The translations under genes and the position numbers were made by a program. Below are positions 28,701-36,118 of a stretch of DNA of 38,200 nt, one piece after another. Below the pieces are notes generated by a model that saw nothing but the letters and a program-made list of their open reading frames with translations, did not search any database and was not told the origin of the DNA. Numbering within the stretch: position 1 is the first letter of the stretch; each line of letters begins with the position of its first letter. The DNA comes from Dysgonamonadaceae bacterium (GTDB taxonomy: Bacteria; Bacteroidota; Bacteroidia; Bacteroidales; Azobacteroidaceae), in NCBI GenBank assembly GCA_031253625.1, contig JAIRVZ010000047.1, positions 1 to 38,200 of the forward strand, written 5' to 3'.

Positions 28701-29721
28701 CACAACCACACTGAGGACAGTCAGAACCGGTGAGTTTATATTCAGCTTTCAATATATGCGTTCCTTCAGCAATTTTCTCTTCGAAAACATAATAGCCGCC
28801 TTCTTTTTTGACATCAGGGCGACTGGTATCAATATTTTGAAGTCCATGAGACCACGAATCGGGACCTGAAATGGTAATTATATAATTTGTAGTTCCCTCG
28901 TAAGGTATCCTGATAATGGTATTTCCACCATAACAGACAGGCGATTCTGTAAGTATCGTTTTACCGGCAGGTAATTTAAATGTAGGCAGGTAATATAAAT
29001 ACTTTGTGCTGGAACTGTAGGAATACGAATTGTCCAAAAGGGTTTTAGTCGTTCTGAGTTTGATGGGCTTTCCAAGACTGACATATCGGGCTATTTGGGC
29101 GTATGTTAAATAATAAGTAACATTACCACTCACGGTTTGTAAGGTTTGCCATACATTATTGTCATCTAATACTTGAAGATTGGCTAATCCTTTTCCATTG
29201 TTATAGTACGGTGAAACTTTTATTATTATTCTGGGGGTTCCACATGAATAAATATCGGTACTGTTTTCAAATTGGACACTTTCTATCTTTGCAGGATCAT
29301 CAACAGTCATTCTGTATGTAGCGTTAATTTTCCTTGTACATCCTGTGTTATATGAATCACTGCGTGACATCTCAAAAGGAGCTTCTCCCTTTGTATAGAC
29401 TCGGTCAACAAAACCTGTTCTTAAATCTCCACTCGTTCCAACTACTGTAGCTACACGAAAAAAACTCGGCTTCAGGTACATTATGTGTGTTTGTGTCTTT
29501 CCTCCACTCCTGTTAAATGACTTTGTTACTCCGCTCGATAAAAAGATATGCACATATGCATCGAAGATACTGGAATTACAAAACATCCCGCTTGTGCTTG
29601 TCTTCCAGTTTGTTTCTTCATATTTTATGTAGTATCTATCATCTTGAGCATTCAAAACGGCGATGCTGAAAAACACGCCAATAAGGATTACAAAAAAACG
29701 TTTTATCATTATGCTGTTCAT
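22741..29721 (-). CDS. Giant SprB-repeat adhesin with T9SS sorting domain
   Basis: This 2326-aa protein has a signal peptide (KRFFVILIGVFFSIAVLNAQ) and an N-terminal domain to about residue 340. At least 15 SprB-type repeats follow. They are recognised by CxGxSxG starts (CYGSSDG, CKGGSNG, CYGDSTG, CFGYSDG), GG..PY...W cores and PAGxYxxxVTDxxGC ends. A PKD/Ig-like unit (DLGEDVLMCPGNTHVIDGG) comes near 2110-2180. The C-terminus from Tyr2250 (YPNPTNGIF to the end, LQTGVYVLIVTAG then QIKIIIE) is a type A T9SS sorting domain. It is therefore predicted to cross the outer membrane by T9SS and sit on the surface. In Flavobacterium SprB is the mobile gliding adhesin; whether this one moves is unknown. 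It starts 12 bp after the upstream gene. Confidence 0.88.
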   Translation of the reverse strand: MNSIMIKRFFVILIGVFFSIAVLNAQDDRYYIKYEETNWKTSTSGMFCNSSIFDAYVHIFLSSGVTKSFNRSGGKTQTHIMYLKPSFFRVATVVGTSGDLRTGFVDRVYTKGEAPFEMSRSDSYNTGCTRKINATYRMTVDDPAKIESVQFENSTDIYSCGTPRIIIKVSPYYNNGKGLANLQVLDDNNVWQTLQTVSGNVTYYLTYAQIARYVSLGKPIKLRTTKTLLDNSYSYSSSTKYLYYLPTFKLPAGKTILTESPVCYGGNTIIRIPYEGTTNYIITISGPDSWSHGLQNIDTSRPDVKKEGGYYVFEEKIAEGTHILKAEYKLTGSDCPQCGCASENLPFEVVLPPVFSLTEYRPGYTGTDNNNKSVQIKEHGGKGSVLFTVSGSRTQNVTVYANTASTQNAYSNNINLTGGSFVKNKITYYSGTASIDLPAGTFDIYVSNSFCKSDTIRDITLSQPDDISFDTATTPPSCNTANRVSGSIDNGTIFISNIRGGIGVHKYSVDGGTGQEITSQNNTVTISGAAKKYIINVFDGFGNKQSKEVTIASPNSITANITSTTAPSTPCSDDATATVSASGGAGNLKYSNEINGYYDSNNVVDGYRSGRNEVYVKDDNNCICSFSFNIESVDQLTVVSVDAIKPTCHGGSDGSCTLVMENRRGTLSVSGLPVSCQTSFSGDTIFITKLKAGVYDFNIIDTHGGEACSIKYLFTVLEKSEISINPTVTRVSDKGSATGSVSIAVSGGNEGDYTVSLFDDLNVPLQEYAGASPFVFSELTGASTGEGKLYKIIVSDSLDCSKEFEVRIPEPADALHLQASIKPASCYGSSDGTVTLSGQYGWEGYEYSKDSTVWTTQSNFTGYSAGTYTFYVRDRYNGSQSITVTIDQPVPLSVTRVDLSHILCKGESIGWIRYKVSGGTYPYSVLPATGTVTESIEEGDTLLTVSRLPAGNYSFTIRDSHNCMIAADKDTIVEPPKLQLANPDITHTTCELDNGALTAQASGGVAPYVYVLSEVEDNSYTQTQTADEGELVSFTELPPGTYRIEVTDNNGCSTSSDLLRINGYENPAIHSAFVRHVTLYEGSNGWVEIIPLIGTANIQTFTLHNADFSYSESNSTGIFENMTAGIYRADVYDENGCMSKLPYPVTVRQPEPLSVVIDTICPSISKGAKEGKIVFKVHGGNPGSKTVLLKSESGEDLDVLFAVDDFPEFFTVYAGKYYLEIIDDMDVTITSELLTVTEPSDILQLIVKEVKDAQCKSQTGSIEVEGTGGWGDYRFKRATDAYYSTLNSFENLYPGSYLITVTDRMGATANQIITVYEPQDSLKAEVTGIIPPTCGNNGGISIRLSGGTSPYQLSDGSSTLSNLQSTVEWTGLASGAVLLHLIDANGCRFELETELPASNQLRIENMELQYPVWSGVNGSISAHIKGGTGPYTCQWEGLTPELSGEEIQAWDNDLLVSELKDIPAGYYKFTVTDAGGCSASQFVYLADPGDMLFELVRTSDETAFEAADGRAVLYTDVVLSDYTLISPQKVVSSYSFIDETELFSVKNDTVYLQNLSPGQWFISGKNVLNEQVIATFEIRPYPEFFFSDTLTIPVSRPGGLDGKIRVEVKGGGGGNRFTWMNEAGTPYFSADNEYSSILQDIPAGRYTVTVEDCYGNLLKKTIEVLEPAAALQLSIVEQTIQSCKDYSDAYVRLSAAGGWGDYQFRHESEKYYNNASSFSGLATGEQYFYLTDKFGVIDSLLVTITEPEYLRASVNKIDSVKCKGGSNGKILFNISGGNPPYSFKKIDAPVWTLGNEATGLNTGFHTFIFTDSNACEGKDTLTVYMPELEELLFKDVQVTHTTCSEDNGKIKVELQGGTRPYYYKWIDFNNQEIGNDSTITDLKQNGLYRLEVTDANGCTQYLEQLIQPSKLPRITSVETTEVLCYGDSTGTARIAAVTAGEPYAPYSFTWSNGDTGEFSNRFEKGQHSVTISDENGCSTTYYFDIGQPDSLRLRISESKEPHCFGYSDGYIRTQTTGGKGNYTYEWSTGETTAHIENLTKGDYWVRVTDENGCMDERHITLNEPDYQYIDLGEDVLMCPGNTHVIDGGNYVSYRWFTDKEDISRERYLSVTKEDRYYLEAKTPDGCSAWGDIGISIGNNALKADMLLASEAAVGDTLIIFELSNLPLDSLKWEYDPAVFEQIPITDEYYKSPYVLQLRCLQTGVYNISLMAYSGGCYAPAVKQIEIVEAEDWDDDWWKAKEPLIQSLTQYPNPTNGIFIVEMELREPAEARFVIFEVASGICVNQRTEAGSDYYNVSYNLTHLQTGVYVLIVTAGNERKQIKIIIE

Positions 29722-29733
29722 AACTGTTTTTAT

Positions 29734-32700
29734 TTATGGTTCTACCGGATTATACATTGTTATATTTACCGTCGAAGTAGTTATTTCCCTTCCCGGCAAT
29801 ACATAACTTACATTCACAGGATAATCGCCCTTGAAAACTACCGGCGGAAAATCCGTTCCCAGCAATTTGGCTTCCTGCTGGGTTATTTGTCCTTGAAGCG
29901 CTTTTTTTGCAATATTTTCCTTGACAGTGAAGAAATCGCGGGCGCACCAGTACGGCAGGACATAGCGAAATATTCCCTGGGTGTTATAGCCCGATGCAGC
30001 GTTGATACTCATTTCATCGTTTGTTAACTGCTTGTCGGGAAGGCCTGTCAAAATTTCCACCTTTTCGACAGGAGGTTTTATATAAGTTTGCGATTGGTAC
30101 ATGTCTTTATAAAATGATTGGTTAAACCAATTTGTTTGAGCAATTTGCGCATTGAACCGTACTATTTTTTGATTATTAATGCCTTGTATTTCATGTGTGT
30201 CGAATAACTCCGCATCCTTCAGATTGGTTTTAATATAGTGAACAAAAGGTTCCACATAATCTCGCCAACCTTCCGATTGTTTATCAAAGGCTTTGACTTT
30301 TTGGTAAAATGAATCGTAGTTGCTGCTGCGGAAGTTTAGCGCATAGATTTCCTTTTCGCTCAATTGCGCCAGTACTTCCGTTGCCTGCTGCCGTGTGATT
30401 TCCATATCTTCCTGCCCTTCTACCGCAGTTGTTGTGCTTGAAATATTGCTTTTCATATCCTTTTGCGCTTGCGGAATATTGACAATAGCCAGTTTGTAGA
30501 TTTTGTTTTTTTCAAATGCAACCTGCTCGGTCGAAAAGTCTATTTCCATCCGTATATTGTTTCCGGCGCTGCCTGTCTTGTAAGTAAACGGTTTTTCATA
30601 GTTTTTCCCCGATGCATCGCTGATGCGTATTTTCTGATCGAATCCTTCGGGCTTTTCTGTTGAGAATAAATAAGCATAGTTTTGGGAAAGTTGAATATAT
30701 CCTTTATCAGACTCTTTCGGATAATAATTATACTGACGGTTGATGGGATAGCTGTAAGCTACATGTTCCGGTTGTATCTCTTTTGGCCGGTCGCCGGTGC
30801 GGAATACGGCTTTTTTATCTTCAACCACCGGTTTTCCATCGTCTCCTTTTACATACACCCAGTAGTTGTTTTCTTTTTTCATGAAAGCGACTTTGGCGTA
30901 TACTTCCACTTCTTTTTGGCTTTCGAAAGGTTCATCCGGGCTAAACATACTTACCGTCCCGTCTTCACTGATTTTGTTCCGTCCGGAAATCGCCCGTCCG
31001 GTATCCTTATACTTGACGCTGAATTCCTCCAATGATGCCATATAGGTTCCTTTCACATCGTCTTCATCGATAATCATTTGTTCTCCTATCGGAATATTGA
31101 AAACAGCTTGGGGAGCGGAGAAAACATTGATTTCCCTATCTCCTTCTCCCGGCGATAACTGTGCGATAACATCCTCGCCAAACGGGGAACCGGTGCTCAG
31201 GATACAGCTTTCTCCTATCTCGAAATCGAAACTGCACTTTCCTTTTACCAGACCGCCCAATACACTGAACCGCCCGCCGACATTCCCACTGAAATACATC
31301 GGATTGGGACCTGCACCTTCTAATAAGGCTCCTAATGAGAGGTCAAGTATGTTAAAGCTGCGGCGCTTTCCGAACACCTTGGCTTCAACACCTATATCGG
31401 CATCTATATATGCCCAAGCCTGTCCTTGCGCATACCAGCCGTTGAGACCGGGAGTGCCGCTGTAGTTACTGCAAGTGCGTCCGCGTAAATCTGTCAACAT
31501 AAATTCTGCGCCCAGCCCGACACCGAATTTGGCATAAAAAGGCGTTAGTTTTGCTTTGAAGTTCATGTCGAATGCCGCTCCGAATGCCATGCCTTTACCC
31601 GTAGACAAGTTATTTGAGTTGTTTCGTGCCAGTTTTGCCTGCTTGTCGGCGCTTAGGTTCTTTAACACCTTTTGAGGAGGAGGAGGTAATGCGGGAATAT
31701 CGGCTCCAAGCATAAAATACCCGTTCAATTCGGCTAAGTTCAATACTTTTACCCCTAAACGGTCGGCCGGCGTACCCAGATAAGTGTACCATTTGTCGGG
31801 CGAAAAGTAAGCCGAAGCCCAACCCAAGCGGTCGTTTGTCCCTACGCCACGAATCACCCCGGCATTCAGGTAAGTATTCATGTCGGCAATAAACGTTTTG
31901 TTGTTAAAGTCGTATTCGATATTGAGCGAAGCAGTCAAAAAGCCGCTGCTCTTGTTTTCGGGTAATAATTTTTCCAAATCGCTTTTGTTTGCTTTTTTCG
32001 GTTGCGTAGCACCTGACTTTTCTCTCATGTATGTTTGCTCATTGACATTATCAGTCAAATTTCCCCATTTATTTGGATTGTCGACAAATGCCGCATCACC
32101 GCGCAACTGTACGAAATTCAATCCGCCGCGGTCGTTAAACTGCATTTCAAATCCTACTTTGGCGTTGAACAGAGTTGATGAACCGCTCAGTGCAAATTTT
32201 GTAGTAGCCATCACGCCCAATCCTACCTGTTTTTCAGGGAAATACGATATGCCCGACAGTGATTTTCCAAATTCAAGATCGGCTGCAGTGGTTGTTTGTT
32301 GCGGCATTTTTGATGCCTGTTGCATCCGCCGGTATAATCCTCCACCAAATCCGTAGAAGTTAAGCGCCGGCGGAACAGGGATTCCTCCCGGAGGCGACAT
32401 TTCGTACATGGCATCGGCTAAGAAATAACGGAAGTCGTCTTTTTTACCGAATATGCCTACGGCATCGAATGTAAACTTATCAATTAAAGTTAACGAAATA
32501 TCTCCACGAAAACCATCACCAAAGATTTTATCGCCGTTTTTAAACCAGACACCGCCTGACAAGGAGAATGAGGAAGACCGGTAGTCGACTTTTACCCTGT
32601 CTACTTCCACTTCCCTGAATTTCCAGTGGGCGTAATCTCCGTAGAGTTTCAAGCCGGCCAGACCGCCGAATGTTTCGTTTAAAGTAATTCCTGTCGTAAA

Positions 32701-34185
32701 TGCCAGACCACTGCCTTTGTTGTCGGTAAACGAATCAATATTAGTGATGGAAAGTTCGAATCCGGCTAATTTCGGCGAGCGCAATTCGCCGGTAACGCCG
32801 ATGGCGCCAATTTTCAGATAGGGGCTTTCACGAGAGATGACCATGTTTTCGAAAGTGATGTCGGGCACGCTGAATACCTTTGTGGTGTCTGCTCCCAACG
32901 GTGCATTTACGGTTAGCAAACCGGAAGCGTGGATCGTGGGATAAATTTCGCTTTCCTTGAAAAGAATATCTATGCGGGAAAGCTCGTTCAAAGCAATGGT
33001 ACTGTGCAATACCGGAAAATCGTATTTGCCGGCTATTCCCACCCTGAAATCATATTCGTTGGTAAGGGGGTTGATAGTAGCCATGTAAGGGCACAACGAA
33101 TTTTTGCCGAAAGGCGGGATGTTGAGTTCGCCGCCAAAGCCGAAGGCGACAATGTTGTTTTTGAGGATGCCCAGCGAAAAATCGGTGAGCGAAATATCCC
33201 AGCTATCGGGTTTGATGTTTTCGCCCGGAAGCAGGTTTTTAACGGCAACGCTACCGGTAAAGCCGTTTTCATCGAACAGGGTTTCCTGCAATGCAACGGT
33301 AAGACGCTCATTACCGCTCGATTCGGGTTTTTTGAATATGGCAGGCAGGCTTACCGAGGCTTCCGAAATATACAAGCCTTTCCATAGTTTAATGGTTTCC
33401 TGATTGGATTGTGCGAAATAGCCGGCAGGGAATCTTACCAATCCCGGAGTTTCGGTATCGCTTTGGTCTAATACGGCGCCTTTGAGTGTAAATATCATGT
33501 CGTTCAATCCTTTAATGGAAAAGGACTGGTTGATGTTTAAGGAAACGGAAAAATCGTCGAAATTGCGGAATTTGGCAGTAAAGGTGGTCGCCAAAGGCTT
33601 GTTGGTTGGAACACCATTTGCATTAACAGCAATAATGTTGGGCGAAGTAGCTACCCATGATATTTTCGCTTCGAATGATTCGACGCCTTCGCAGCCGAAA
33701 TTCACGGCGGTGCCTTCGTGGATGACTAAAGCGGATTCCTTGCCCATGTTGCGGCGCACTTCGGTGATGAGTTCTAAGCGACCGGCGGTGCCTATACCGC
33801 TTTTCCCTGCCAAAACAGCTTGTCCTTCAAACGCTATTTTCTGTCCCGTATCCTTGAACTTGAAAGCACAGGTAGCGTGAATAACCGGACGACCGTTTTT
33901 GTCCATTGTTACCTTGTCCACAGCCAAAATGTAATCGCCTTGCTTTATTCCTACCGGCAAAGTCATAGTTCCATCGGAAAACAAATCTGACAGCGATTGG
34001 ATATAACGGCCTGCTTTTTCCACAGCATCCATTACCTCGAAAGCGGCATTCATTTTTCTCTCCTGTTCAGGTGATAAATTGGCAGTACCCAAATCAATAG
34101 TAACGGCATCATCATTCAGGGGAGTTTGCGCATATCCACAAAAAACGCATAAAAATAGGAGTAGAAATAGTAATGTGTTTTTCAT
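29734..34185 (-). CDS. Giant exported beta-rich protein, 1483 aa
   Basis: I chose the ATG at 34185 (KNTLLFLLLFLCVFCGYAQ signal peptide); an upstream TTG-type start would add nine residues ahead of the signal. The mature protein is nearly all beta. Residues about 180-560 resemble repeated strands typical of long beta-solenoid or multi-barrel proteins (LTVNAPLGADT, LKIGAIGVTGELRSP, LKLYGDYAHWKF). A middle region (about 640-1000) has glycine/aromatic strands (LNFYGFGGGLYRRM, AYIDADIGVEAKVFG, YFSGNVGGRFSV) that could be an outer-membrane barrel. The C-terminal ~350 residues are less repetitive and lack a T9SS signal. The family was not recognised. It is the first gene of the 24-kb operon, directly behind the promoter. 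Confidence 0.75.
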   Translation of the reverse strand: MKNTLLFLLLFLCVFCGYAQTPLNDDAVTIDLGTANLSPEQERKMNAAFEVMDAVEKAGRYIQSLSDLFSDGTMTLPVGIKQGDYILAVDKVTMDKNGRPVIHATCAFKFKDTGQKIAFEGQAVLAGKSGIGTAGRLELITEVRRNMGKESALVIHEGTAVNFGCEGVESFEAKISWVATSPNIIAVNANGVPTNKPLATTFTAKFRNFDDFSVSLNINQSFSIKGLNDMIFTLKGAVLDQSDTETPGLVRFPAGYFAQSNQETIKLWKGLYISEASVSLPAIFKKPESSGNERLTVALQETLFDENGFTGSVAVKNLLPGENIKPDSWDISLTDFSLGILKNNIVAFGFGGELNIPPFGKNSLCPYMATINPLTNEYDFRVGIAGKYDFPVLHSTIALNELSRIDILFKESEIYPTIHASGLLTVNAPLGADTTKVFSVPDITFENMVISRESPYLKIGAIGVTGELRSPKLAGFELSITNIDSFTDNKGSGLAFTTGITLNETFGGLAGLKLYGDYAHWKFREVEVDRVKVDYRSSSFSLSGGVWFKNGDKIFGDGFRGDISLTLIDKFTFDAVGIFGKKDDFRYFLADAMYEMSPPGGIPVPPALNFYGFGGGLYRRMQQASKMPQQTTTAADLEFGKSLSGISYFPEKQVGLGVMATTKFALSGSSTLFNAKVGFEMQFNDRGGLNFVQLRGDAAFVDNPNKWGNLTDNVNEQTYMREKSGATQPKKANKSDLEKLLPENKSSGFLTASLNIEYDFNNKTFIADMNTYLNAGVIRGVGTNDRLGWASAYFSPDKWYTYLGTPADRLGVKVLNLAELNGYFMLGADIPALPPPPQKVLKNLSADKQAKLARNNSNNLSTGKGMAFGAAFDMNFKAKLTPFYAKFGVGLGAEFMLTDLRGRTCSNYSGTPGLNGWYAQGQAWAYIDADIGVEAKVFGKRRSFNILDLSLGALLEGAGPNPMYFSGNVGGRFSVLGGLVKGKCSFDFEIGESCILSTGSPFGEDVIAQLSPGEGDREINVFSAPQAVFNIPIGEQMIIDEDDVKGTYMASLEEFSVKYKDTGRAISGRNKISEDGTVSMFSPDEPFESQKEVEVYAKVAFMKKENNYWVYVKGDDGKPVVEDKKAVFRTGDRPKEIQPEHVAYSYPINRQYNYYPKESDKGYIQLSQNYAYLFSTEKPEGFDQKIRISDASGKNYEKPFTYKTGSAGNNIRMEIDFSTEQVAFEKNKIYKLAIVNIPQAQKDMKSNISSTTTAVEGQEDMEITRQQATEVLAQLSEKEIYALNFRSSNYDSFYQKVKAFDKQSEGWRDYVEPFVHYIKTNLKDAELFDTHEIQGINNQKIVRFNAQIAQTNWFNQSFYKDMYQSQTYIKPPVEKVEILTGLPDKQLTNDEMSINAASGYNTQGIFRYVLPYWCARDFFTVKENIAKKALQGQITQQEAKLLGTDFPPVVFKGDYPVNVSYVLPGREITTSTVNITMYNPVEP

Positions 34186-34211
34186 AAATGTTAAATTTCT
34201 TAGAATAAGCA

Positions 34212-34243
34212 CAAAGATATATGGTTAAATTTAATGATGCAAG
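34212..34243 (-). promoter_or_regulatory. Promoter of the 24-kb surface-protein operon
   Basis: On the minus strand, CTTG at 34243-34240 lies 20 bp before TATCTTTG at 34219-34212. This is close to the Bacteroidota TTTG-N19-21-TAnnTTTG pattern, one base off in the -33 box. The leader to the ATG at 34185 would be about 20 nt. No other promoter of similar quality was seen inside the operon's short gaps. Confidence 0.6.
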
Positions 34244-34419
34244 AATTTAAGCTACTTTTTTTATATTAATGGCTACATTGGTATATGTCACGAATTAGTT
34301 CATATTATTTCTTTTGTTATATTGCTTAAAATCAGTATTTTATATTTTCAGATAATGCAACTTGTTTAATGTTGTGTATTTACACGAATTTATTGAGGTA
34401 TGAATTATATCAAAAACAA

Positions 34420-34505
34420 GGTATTCCCTATGCTTGCAGGCAAAGGTAATTTCGTGTTTTTAACGCCAGCGCAAGGTCAAGCCCTGCGGGTTTTGGGAAA
34501 AATCT
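34420..34505. repeat. Left arm of the palindrome split by the IS110 element
   Basis: GGTATTCC (34420-34427) pairs with GGAATACC (36179-36186). TGCTTGCAGG, GTGTTTTTAACGCC, GCAAGG and TTTTGGGAAAAAT (to 34504) all have complements in order in the right arm. The left arm alone carries about 15 extra bases between GCAAGG and GGGTTTTGGG, as in the intact palindrome at 7.6 kb. Bases 34244-34419 are AT-rich with no visible feature. Confidence 0.8.
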
Positions 34506-34580
34506 TCTATGTTGTAATCCAAATCCAAGCGGATTATTTAACAGGTTTTAACTATGTGGTTTATTTGTACTTATTTTTAT

Positions 34581-34588
34581 TACCTTTG
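34581..34588 (+). promoter_or_regulatory. Putative -7 element for a structured RNA
   Basis: TACCTTTG matches the TAnnTTTG consensus exactly and lies 4 bp before a strongly structured stretch. A TTTG occurs upstream at 34564-34567, but only 13 bp away, shorter than the usual spacing, so the -33 box is uncertain. Confidence 0.45.
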
Positions 34589-34592
34589 CAGT

Positions 34593-34713
34593 CAGGAAGT
34601 TGAAGAGGAAACAGGCTCTGCTGGGGAGCAACCTGTCAACAATAAACTTCCTGCGTTACACTGTAACAACAAGAATGGAGGATGGTATTTGCTGTCCTCT
34701 TTTGTTTGTTACA
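34593..34713 (+). ncRNA. Candidate structured RNA in the IS110 non-coding end
   Basis: Nested complementary segments are visible. CAGGAAGTT (34593-34601) pairs with AACTTCCTG (34645-34653). Inside it, ACAGG (34611-34615) pairs with CCTGT (34632-34636), and CTC pairs with GAG. A second long imperfect hairpin follows: TGTAAC (34662-34667) with GTTACA (34708-34713), continuing through ACAA/TTGT and GGAGGA/TCCTC. Small open frames here have no start context or coding character. It could be part of the element's guide RNA, a regulatory RNA, or a host RNA beside the element. The strand is inferred from the promoter-like element. Confidence 0.45.
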
Positions 34714-34773
34714 GGCATCGCCCAATGGCTAAGAAAACCTATTTTCGAATTGGTTTTCTCGCAAGTAGAATGT

Positions 34774-34927
34774 AAAACTATAAAAACAACCTTCTATCAG
34801 TAGTCCAAAGGCTACAATTCCTTGTTTCAATTTCTATAGATAAGCGCCGTATTCTCCACGAAGCGGTCTAAGCCGCAAGATTTGTGTTTCGGTCGCTTGA
34901 TGATTTATTGGTTGTTTTATAGTTTTT
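34774..34927 (-). ncRNA. Candidate IS110 guide (seek/bridge-type) RNA region
   Basis: AAAACTATAAAAACAACC (34774-34791) is an inverted copy, with one T shifted, of 34910-34927, which overlaps the transposase stop codon. Between them is about 118 bp with a GCGG/CCGC hairpin (34863-34876). A structured non-coding stretch directly after the transposase gene is where IS1111-type members of the IS110 family encode their targeting RNA. That this is such an RNA is inferred from position and structure. Confidence 0.4.
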
Positions 34928-35996
34928 AAGCCATTTTTCCGGTTTCATACAACTGTCCGTTTTTGAGTGTGGCGTAAATCCGGTTTAACAGTTTGCGGGC
35001 AATACGAATGATTGCCTTATTGGGTTCCATCCGCCGGCAATACTGTGAATAACTTCGAGATAAGGCAGGGTCTAATCTGGCAGCTATCCACGCACTCTCT
35101 ACAATAAATTTTCGCAATCTGTGTCCTCGAGAGGTAATTCCCCTGACAATTTCCTTTTCTCCACTGGAACCGGTTGAAGGAATCAATCCGACAAAAGAAC
35201 AAAAACAGTCTAAGTTCTTAAAACGATTGATGTCTTCCAGTTCTGTTAGGATGTTCATGGCGGTGGTTGTGCCGATACCGGGTATACTCAACAGAATACG
35301 AGCCGGTTGTTCGTATTTTTTACTTTTTGCCAAATTGCGGATATGCAAATTGGTTTCCAATAATAATTTTCTAAGTTCTTTTATCTCTGACAACAGAAGA
35401 GTCAGTGTTATCCGTGCTGAATTATCCGCTAAAGTAACCGCTTCAAGCCACGCAATACATGCCCTTGACCAATGGCTTTTAGCTTTTGAAAATTGGAGTG
35501 GATAGTCGATTCCTTGAAAGTAAAGATAGGCTTTCAACCGGCATCGACAGCGGTTCAGGTCTTTGACTATCTGACTTCTCATCCTGACGATGGTTCTTTC
35601 AGACAGGGTAGTTTCCTGTGGAATATAAATACCTGTCAGGGAACCATTTCGTAGGCATTTAGCAATCTTGAGACTGTCCCGTAAGTCGTCCTTTTGAGCT
35701 ATTTCTTTCTGAGTGGTTGGAATATCCGCAGGATTGACAACCATGCTGTTTACACCAAGTGCAGAGAGTCTACGATGTATCCACACACCACAGAATCCTG
35801 CCTCGTAGGCAGAATAATAAGTAGCTTCCGGAAAGTTTCTTGTCAAATACTCATGTAGTTTTTCGGGACTGGGCGGCATAACGAATGTTTTATGCAATAA
35901 GTCTTCGGTTAATATGGTAACCTTCCAACTTTTGGCATGAACATCAAAACCTGCATAAATCTTTTCGTTTTTAAAGCTTAATTCTTTTGAGTTTAT
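34926..35996 (-). CDS. IS110-family transposase without a conventional start codon
   Basis: The C-terminal Transposase_20 region is clear: LLSIPGIGTTTAMNILTELEDI, FVGLIPSTGSSGEKEIVRG (with the conserved Ser region) and GHRLRKFIVESAW. The N-terminal DEDD domain shows YEAGFCGV (Glu) and KDDLRDSLKIAKCL (Asp pair). The first catalytic Asp lies in AGFDVHAKSW at about 35927-35954, upstream of the first ATG/GTG/TTG codon in frame (TTG at 35897). The frame is open to 35996, where a TAA precedes. Translation would need an ATA or ATT start or another mechanism; if it starts at 35897 the protein lacks its first catalytic residue. The protein moves the element by an RNA-guided DEDD/serine mechanism (family knowledge). 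Confidence 0.8.
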   Translation of the reverse strand: MNSKELSFKNEKIYAGFDVHAKSWKVTILTEDLLHKTFVMPPSPEKLHEYLTRNFPEATYYSAYEAGFCGVWIHRRLSALGVNSMVVNPADIPTTQKEIAQKDDLRDSLKIAKCLRNGSLTGIYIPQETTLSERTIVRMRSQIVKDLNRCRCRLKAYLYFQGIDYPLQFSKAKSHWSRACIAWLEAVTLADNSARITLTLLLSEIKELRKLLLETNLHIRNLAKSKKYEQPARILLSIPGIGTTTAMNILTELEDINRFKNLDCFCSFVGLIPSTGSSGEKEIVRGITSRGHRLRKFIVESAWIAARLDPALSRSYSQYCRRMEPNKAIIRIARKLLNRIYATLKNGQLYETGKMA

Positions 35997-36118
35997 TTAT
36001 TGATTTAGAATGAACCTTCAAAAATAATACCCTTGGGCTTATGCTTTCTTTTTTTACTCTCCTAAAATCATAAGCCAGCTATACGATTACAAACATAAGG
36101 ACTCCACCCTGCGGGTAG

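Larger units (their letters stand above)
34506..36105 (-). mobile_element. IS110-family insertion sequence inside a palindromic repeat
   Basis: The transposase at 34926-35996 is of IS110 type. The element's ends are placed by where the two palindrome arms stop (about 34505 and 36110), so they are approximate. It would be about 1.6 kb, with about 420 bp of non-coding DNA after the transposase gene and about 110 bp before it. No terminal inverted repeats or target duplication are evident, as is usual for IS110. Confidence 0.7.

Noticed and set aside
34554-34803. Short open frames over the IS110 non-coding end
   Set aside because: They overlap each other and the paired stems, and show no plausible protein character.
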